Assembly: GCF_000719345.1 (NCBI RefSeq)
Contig: NZ_JOFX01000037.1
Span: 1 to 62,116 of the forward strand
Reading direction: 5' to 3'
Length of the DNA: 62,116 bases
From: Streptomyces sp. NRRL F-2664
Lineage (GTDB): Bacteria > Actinomycetota > Actinomycetes > Streptomycetales > Streptomycetaceae
Shown here: one piece after another, positions 57,599 through 62,116 of the stretch
Numbering within the stretch: position 1 is the first letter of the stretch
Layout of the letters: each line of letters opens with the position of its first letter
The notes under the pieces: model-generated
Database searches by the model: none
What the model was told of the DNA's origin: nothing
Seen by the model: only the letters and a program-made list of their open reading frames with translations
Translations under genes and position numbers: made by a program

Positions 57599-59104
57599 AT
57601 GACCTCCTCTTCCTCCCCTTCCCAGGACGCGCGGGACGCATCGGACGTGCGTGACGCGCAGAGCTTCACCGAGAGCCTTCGGGCCGATGCCCTGATGGAA
57701 GAGGACGTCGCCTGGAGCCACGAGATCGACGGAGACCGGGACGGCGACCAGTTCGACCGCTCCGAGCGCGCGGCCCTGCGGCGCGTGGCGGGCCTCTCCA
57801 CCGAGCTCGAAGACGTCACCGAGGTCGAGTACCGACAGCTCCGCCTGGAGCGCGTCGTCCTCGTCGGTGTCTGGACCTCCGGCACGGTGCAGGACGCGGA
57901 GAACTCCCTCGCGGAGCTCGCGGCCCTCGCCGAGACGGCGGGTGCTCTCGTACTGGACGGCGTGATCCAGCGCCGCGACAAGCCGGACCCGGCCACCTTC
58001 ATCGGTTCGGGCAAGGCACGCGAGCTGCGGGACATCGTCATGGAGAGCGGCGCCGACACCGTCGTCTGCGACGGTGAGCTCAGCCCCGGCCAGCTCATCG
58101 CCCTCGAAGACGTCGTCAAGGTCAAGGTCGTCGACCGGACCGCCCTGATCCTCGACATCTTCGCCCAGCACGCCAAGTCCCGAGAGGGCAAGGCGCAGGT
58201 CGCCCTCGCGCAGATGCAGTACATGCTGCCGCGGCTGCGCGGCTGGGGTCAGTCGCTGTCCCGGCAGATGGGTGGCGGCGGCGGTGGCGGCATGGCCACC
58301 CGCGGCCCCGGTGAGACCAAGATCGAGACCGACCGGCGGCGGATCCGCGAGAAGATGGCGAAGATGCGCCGGGAGATCGCGGAGATGAAGACCGGCCGCG
58401 ACATCAAGCGGCAGGAACGGCGCCGCAACAAGGTGCCCTCGGTCGCCATCGCCGGCTACACCAACGCCGGCAAGTCCTCGCTGCTCAACCGCCTCACGGG
58501 CGCGGGCGTGCTGGTGGAGAACGCGCTGTTCGCCACCCTCGACCCGACCGTGCGCCGGGCCGAGACGCCGAGCGGCCGGGTCTACACCCTGGCCGACACG
58601 GTCGGATTCGTCCGGCACCTGCCCCACCACCTCGTCGAGGCGTTCCGCTCCACGATGGAGGAGGTCGGCGACTCCGACCTGATCCTGCACATCGTGGATG
58701 GTTCGCACCCGGCGCCGGAGGAGCAGCTGGCGGCCGTGCGCGAGGTGATCCGCGAGGTCGGCGCCGTCGACGTGCCCGAGATCGTGGTCGTCAACAAGGC
58801 CGACGCCGCGGACCCGCTCGTCCTGCAGCGGCTGCTGCGGATCGAGCGGCACTCCATCGCCGTCTCGGCGCGCACGGGCATGGGCATCGAGGAACTCCTC
58901 GCGCTCATCGACTCCGAGCTGCCGCGGCCCGAGGTCGAGGTGGAGGCCCTGGTGCCGTACACGCGGGGCTCGCTGGTCGCCAGGACGCATGCCGAGGGCG
59001 AGGTGATCTCCGAGGAGCACACCCCGGAGGGCACCCTGCTCAAGGCGCGCGTCCACCAGGAGCTGGCCGCCGACCTGGCGCCGTACGCGCTGGCGAAGCA
59101 GTAG
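57599..59104 (+). CDS. hflX: GTPase HflX, 501 aa
   Basis: Ribosome-associated GTPase that splits stalled or stress-damaged ribosomes. N-terminal HflX domain with LAETAGALVLDGVIQRRDKPDPATFIGSGKARELRD, a glycine-rich loop SRQMGGGGGGGMATRGPGETKIETDRRRI, coiled segment, then the GTPase: G1 IAGYTNAGKSSLLNRLTG, G3 LADTVGFVRHLPHHLVEAF, G4 VVNKADAAD. The N-terminal ~60 residues are an acidic extension. ATG 57599 follows AAGGAT. It closes the translation-related block and ends before a strong terminator. Confidence 0.96.
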   Translation: MTSSSSPSQDARDASDVRDAQSFTESLRADALMEEDVAWSHEIDGDRDGDQFDRSERAALRRVAGLSTELEDVTEVEYRQLRLERVVLVGVWTSGTVQDAENSLAELAALAETAGALVLDGVIQRRDKPDPATFIGSGKARELRDIVMESGADTVVCDGELSPGQLIALEDVVKVKVVDRTALILDIFAQHAKSREGKAQVALAQMQYMLPRLRGWGQSLSRQMGGGGGGGMATRGPGETKIETDRRRIREKMAKMRREIAEMKTGRDIKRQERRRNKVPSVAIAGYTNAGKSSLLNRLTGAGVLVENALFATLDPTVRRAETPSGRVYTLADTVGFVRHLPHHLVEAFRSTMEEVGDSDLILHIVDGSHPAPEEQLAAVREVIREVGAVDVPEIVVVNKADAADPLVLQRLLRIERHSIAVSARTGMGIEELLALIDSELPRPEVEVEALVPYTRGSLVARTHAEGEVISEEHTPEGTLLKARVHQELAADLAPYALAKQ

Positions 59105-59124
59105 CAGCCCCGGGCCTGCGACGA

Positions 59125-59156
59125 CGAGGGCCCCCTGCGTGTGCAGGGGGCCCTCG
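59125..59156. terminator. Bidirectional terminator after hflX
   Basis: Perfect 14-bp stem CGAGGGCCCCCTGC (59125-59138) with 59143-59156, loop GTGT. It lies between the convergent hflX and S1 peptidase genes. Confidence 0.88.
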
Positions 59157-59203
59157 GTCGTTCGTACCGGCGTCCGGGCGGTCGGCCGCCCGGACACCGC
59201 CGG

Positions 59204-60373
59204 TCACTTGAACTTGTTGCTGACAGCGGTGAAGATGCCCTTCGCCTCCGGGCCCAGCCGCGGTCCGGCCAGCCAGCCCGCCTTGGCGGGGCCGATCGAC
59301 GTGTTCGACACGAGCGCCGGCTTGCCGTCGGCGCCCGCCGCGATCCAGCCGCCGCCCGAAGCGCCACCGGTCATCGTGCAGCCGATGCGGTACATCACCG
59401 GCTCGTTCGCCCTCAGGGTCAGGCGACCCGGGCGGTCCGTGCACTGGTAGGCCTTCTGGCCGTCGAACGGGGCCGCCGCCGGGTAACCCGTCGCCGTGAT
59501 GCTCGCGACCTTCGGCACGGCGGGCGCGGCGAACTCCACGGGCAGCGCCGAACCGACCGTCTCCTCCAGGGACTTGCCGCTGCCCTTCTCCGGCGTCACG
59601 TGCAGCACGGCGAAGTCGTACGGGGCGCCGGCGCCGCCGGTGGGACCACCCGTCGCGATCCACTGGTCGGACGTCTGCGCCCAGTCGCTCCACCACACGC
59701 CGAACGGCGCCACCTGCTCGCGCGGCGCACCCTTGAGCTGCGCCGACGGCTTGCCCGCGTTGTTGTAGGAGGGGACGAAGGCGATGTTGCGGTACCAACC
59801 GCCCGCCTTGCCCGCGTGCACGCAGTGGCCGGCGGTCCAGACGAGGTTCGACTTGCCGGGGCGGGCGGGGTCCTTGACGACCGTCGCCGAGCAGACCATG
59901 GAGCCCTCGGGACCGTCGAAGAAGACCTTGCCGGACTCCGGAACGCTCCGGTGGTACGGGGCGTTCGCCTGCTTGGCCGCCACCGGAGCGGGAGTCGGGT
60001 CGGTGACGCCCTGGTCCTTGCCCGCGTCCGGGTCGACGGACGGCCGCTGCGGCTGCTCGGCGTCACGCATGCGGTCCGGGTCCCACAGGTCCTCGATGAT
60101 CGGGTTGATGTAGTCGCCCGCCTCGCGGAGCCAGTCCTCCTGCTTCCAGTTCTTCCACTCACCCCCCTTCCACTTCTCCAGGTCTATACCGCGTTCCCTG
60201 AGCTTCTGCTTGAGCTGATCAGGGATCTTTATGCCGTCCGTGCTGGGCAGGCTCGCCGCCACGGTGGGCTTGGCGTCGCCGCCGGCCTCCCCGTCGCCGG
60301 GTCCGCAGGCAGCGGCGGTCAGCACGAGGGCGGCCGCGCACAGCGTCGCGGTGACCGGTCGGTTCGGTCGCAT
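59204..60373 (-). CDS. Trypsin-like (S1 family) serine peptidase lipoprotein, 389 aa
   Basis: Lipoprotein signal MRPNRPVTATLCAAALVLTAAAC with Cys at residue 23. A ~125-residue helical pro-like region rich in charged residues and Trp (LEKWKGGEWKNWKQEDW) precedes a chymotrypsin-fold domain: His in LVWTAGHCVHAGK, Asp in APYDFAVLHV, Ser in CTMTGGASGGGWIAAG, where GASGG replaces the usual GDSGG. ATG 60373 follows AGGGGGAC. Surface-bound protease, substrate unknown; resembles Streptomyces trypsin-like proteins of the glutamyl endopeptidase-like group. Confidence 0.88.
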   Translation of the reverse strand: MRPNRPVTATLCAAALVLTAAACGPGDGEAGGDAKPTVAASLPSTDGIKIPDQLKQKLRERGIDLEKWKGGEWKNWKQEDWLREAGDYINPIIEDLWDPDRMRDAEQPQRPSVDPDAGKDQGVTDPTPAPVAAKQANAPYHRSVPESGKVFFDGPEGSMVCSATVVKDPARPGKSNLVWTAGHCVHAGKAGGWYRNIAFVPSYNNAGKPSAQLKGAPREQVAPFGVWWSDWAQTSDQWIATGGPTGGAGAPYDFAVLHVTPEKGSGKSLEETVGSALPVEFAAPAVPKVASITATGYPAAAPFDGQKAYQCTDRPGRLTLRANEPVMYRIGCTMTGGASGGGWIAAGADGKPALVSNTSIGPAKAGWLAGPRLGPEAKGIFTAVSNKFK

Positions 60374-60629
60374 GTCGTTCGTCCCCCTGGAGGTTCGAGG
60401 CGTGGAGTCGGAGCCCCCCACTATGCCGCTGCCGCCGAGGACGACACAGTCCGGGTCACCGGTTCCTTTTGCTCATTCTTTGAGTACAAGGATCTTGGGC
60501 CGACCCGTGATCCCCCGCCGTCACCGTCGTTGGTACGTACGGGGGACGGCAGGGGCGCCGGTGTTCGAAGCGCCATCCGTCCGTGCAGCCAAGGCAGTTG
60601 ATGCAGTTGATGCGGGAGGAGCGACACTC
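60374..60629. other. Divergent intergenic region, no clear operator
   Basis: 256 bases between the S1 peptidase (leftward) and the aminotransferase (rightward). It includes an AT-richer patch (TTTTGCTCATTCTTTGAGTACAAGG, 60467-60491) that could hold promoters, and a tandem GCAGTTGAT repeat shortly before the aminotransferase start. I found no iron box of the TTAGGTTAGGCTAACCTAA type. Confidence 0.4.
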
Positions 60630-62027
60630 GTGGCAGTCACCGAGCCGGCCGGAGCGGCCGCCGCGACACGGACCCCGCCACCGGCAGTGCCGCAGCCGCC
60701 GCCCCACCTGCCGACGCAGGGCGCCCGTACCGCAGCGGCTCACGACGGCATCCTGCGCAGGCAGGCCCAGCGGGAATCCGCGGCCCGCACCTACGCCCGC
60801 TCCCTGCCCATCGTCCCGGTGCGGGCCCGCGGACTGACCATCGAGGGCGCCGACGGCCGGCGCTACCTCGACTGCCTGTCCGGCGCCGGAACCCTCGCGC
60901 TGGGACACAACCACCCGGTCGTGCTCGAAGCGGTCCGCGGTGTCCTCGACTCGGGCGCGCCGCTCCACGTCCTGGACCTCGCAACCCCCGTCAAGGACGC
61001 CTTCACCACTGAGCTGTTCACCAACCTGCCCCCGGCGCTGGCCGCCGACGCGCGCATCCAGTTCTGCGGTCCCGCCGGCACCGACGCCGTGGAAGCAGCC
61101 CTCAAACTGGTCCGCACCGCGACCGGTCGCCCCGGACTGCTGGCCTTCACCGGGGCCTACCACGGCATGACCGCCGGCGCCCTGGAAGCGTCGGGGGGCG
61201 CCGGCGAGGGCCGGGTGACCCGCCTCCCCTACCCGCAGGACTTCCGCTGCCCGTTCGGCGTCGGCGGCGCCGAGGGAGCCGAACTCGCCGCACGCTGGAC
61301 GGAGAACCTGCTCGACGACCCCAAGGGCGGCGTCCCCCTGCCCGCCGGCCTCATCGTCGAGCCCGTCCAGGGCGAAGGCGGGGTCAACCCGGCCCCGGAC
61401 GGCTGGCTTCGCCGCATGCGGGAGATCACCGCGTCGAGGGGCATCCCCCTCGTCGCCGACGAGGTCCAGACGGGAGTCGGCCGGACCGGAGCCTTCTGGG
61501 GTGTCGACCACGCCGGGGTGGTTCCCGACGTGATGGTCCTGTCCAAGGCGATCGGCGGCAGCCTGCCGCTCGCGGTGATCGTGTACCGGTCGGGCCTCGA
61601 CGTCTGGACACCCGGCGCCCACGCCGGCACCTTCCGCGGCAACCAGCTCGCCATGGCCGCCGGTACCGCCACCCTCGCCTTCGTCCGCGAGAACCGCCTC
61701 GCGGAACGCGCAGCCGTCCTCGGCGACCGGATGCTGTCGGCCCTCCGCGGCCTCGCCTGCGACCACCCGTGCATCGGGGACGTCCGCGGCCGCGGCCTGA
61801 TGATCGGCCTCGAACTCGTCGATCCCGACACGGGGGCCGCCGCACCGGCCCTCGCGTCCGCCGTCCGCCAGGAGTGCCTGGACCGCGGTCTGATCGTGGA
61901 ACTCGGCGGCCGCCACAGCGCGGTCGTCCGTCTCCTGCCGCCGCTGACCCTGACCGACGAGCAGGCCGCGGCGGTCCTCGACCGCCTGTCCGACGCCATC
62001 CCGGCCGCCGCCCGCCGGCCCCGCTGA
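60630..62027 (+). CDS. Class III PLP aminotransferase, diaminobutyrate--2-oxoglutarate type, 465 aa
   Basis: Fold type I, class III aminotransferase (ornithine/DABA branch). Features: YLDCLSGAGTLALGHNHPVVLEAV, FCGPAGTDAVEAALKLVRTATGRPGLLAFTGAYHGMTAGALEASGG, LIVEPVQGEGGVNP, LVADEVQTGVGRTGAFWGVDHAGVVPD, and PLP lysine in VLSKAIGGSLPLAVIV. A ~35-residue Pro/Ala-rich extension precedes the fold. GTG 60630 has GGAGGA nine bases upstream. Such enzymes make L-2,4-diaminobutyrate for ectoine or for NIS siderophores; as I recall, the S. coelicolor equivalent lies next to IucA/IucC-like genes. No ectA/ectC follows directly, favouring the siderophore route. Confidence 0.88.
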   Translation: MAVTEPAGAAAATRTPPPAVPQPPPHLPTQGARTAAAHDGILRRQAQRESAARTYARSLPIVPVRARGLTIEGADGRRYLDCLSGAGTLALGHNHPVVLEAVRGVLDSGAPLHVLDLATPVKDAFTTELFTNLPPALAADARIQFCGPAGTDAVEAALKLVRTATGRPGLLAFTGAYHGMTAGALEASGGAGEGRVTRLPYPQDFRCPFGVGGAEGAELAARWTENLLDDPKGGVPLPAGLIVEPVQGEGGVNPAPDGWLRRMREITASRGIPLVADEVQTGVGRTGAFWGVDHAGVVPDVMVLSKAIGGSLPLAVIVYRSGLDVWTPGAHAGTFRGNQLAMAAGTATLAFVRENRLAERAAVLGDRMLSALRGLACDHPCIGDVRGRGLMIGLELVDPDTGAAAPALASAVRQECLDRGLIVELGGRHSAVVRLLPPLTLTDEQAAAVLDRLSDAIPAAARRPR

Positions 62028-62047
62028 CCCGCACCGGAGGACCCGCG

Positions 62048-62116
62048 ATGCCAGAGCCGCACCAGTCCACCCCGACCACACCCGGCCCCACCCCTCCCAC
62101 CCCGACCCCCACCCCT
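62048..62116 (+). CDS. Start of next gene (partial, runs off window)
   Basis: ATG 62048 is preceded by CGGAGGA at six to seven bases and lies 20 bases after the aminotransferase stop, so it is probably the second gene of the operon. Only about 23 codons are visible: MPEPHQSTPTTPGPTPP and more Pro/Thr. Low-complexity N-terminus; product cannot be told. In a rhizobactin-like order it would be a PLP decarboxylase or an IucA/IucC-type synthetase. Confidence 0.6.
   Translation, partial: MPEPHQSTPTTPGPTPPTPTPTP

Noticed and set aside
60421..60627. 68-aa reverse ORF between the S1 peptidase and the aminotransferase
   Set aside because: It lies in the promoter region, has no ribosome binding site, ends in an Ala run and lacks GC3 bias along much of its length.
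60374..60629. Search for an iron box before the aminotransferase gene
   Set aside because: No palindrome resembling the DmdR/IdeR site was seen by eye; a profile search would be needed to exclude a weak one.

Overview
The window is high-GC actinobacterial chromosome, almost certainly Streptomyces. Coding frames show strong third-position GC, GTG starts are common, and many -10 hexamers sit 6-7 nt before the start codon (leaderless mRNAs). From memory, the gene order matches the conserved core of the S. coelicolor chromosome: osaC-osaA-osaB-ftsK, rimO-pgsA-cinA-clgR, lhr, recA-recX, gluDCBA/gluRK, miaB, miaA, dapF, rshA, hflX. No phage, insertion sequence, CRISPR array or resistance island was seen.

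Layout. 1-220: 3' end of a 5S rRNA gene, tRNA-Thr(GGT) and a terminator. 249-761: DinB-like enzyme. 804-10037: osmoadaptation locus, with OsaC (ATPase/PAS/GAF/PP2C) divergent from the giant poly-HAMP hybrid kinase OsaA and the response regulator OsaB. 10117-17389: FtsK, a RodZ-like protein, RimO, PgsA, CinA-type amidohydrolase and ClgR, closed by a strong terminator. 17533-25555: small membrane protein, SDR, Nei-type glycosylase, a TetR/F420-type-oxidoreductase divergent pair around a 28-bp perfect palindrome, and the helicase Lhr. 25636-34044: AraC regulator, AzlCD exporter, a terpenoid-cyclase-fold protein, DUF3046, AI-2E permease, HTH/Clp-N protein, methyltransferase, S66 peptidase and a membrane PP2C phosphatase. 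34111-35912: SOS-controlled recA-recX. 35944-38709: a sulfur unit (cysteine-rich leader peptide, cysteine dioxygenase, rhodanese) and a flavin monooxygenase. 38894-44748: glutamate importer GluABCD divergent from the GluR-GluK two-component system. 44750-47964: a damaged LacI region, ROK kinase and TAXI binding protein. 48139-59104: MiaB, a dioxygenase-like protein, small acidic and antitoxin-like proteins, MiaA, a membrane protein, DapF, RSH, M1 peptidase and HflX. 59204-62116: lipoprotein S1 peptidase, a diaminobutyrate-type aminotransferase, and the start of a further gene, probably the edge of a siderophore operon.

How the parts fit. Much of the window is housekeeping: translation quality control and tRNA/ribosome modification (RimO, MiaA, MiaB, HflX), DNA repair (RecA/RecX, Lhr, Nei) and stress control (Osa proteins, ClgR, RSH, PP2C phosphatases). 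The less-described signals are local regulatory designs: the Cys-rich leader before cysteine dioxygenase, the twin CAACC-N3-GGTTG repeats inside the promoter of the HTH/Clp-N gene, the perfect TetR operator, an intercistronic hairpin between gluB and gluC, and the truncated LacI gene facing a coding remnant.
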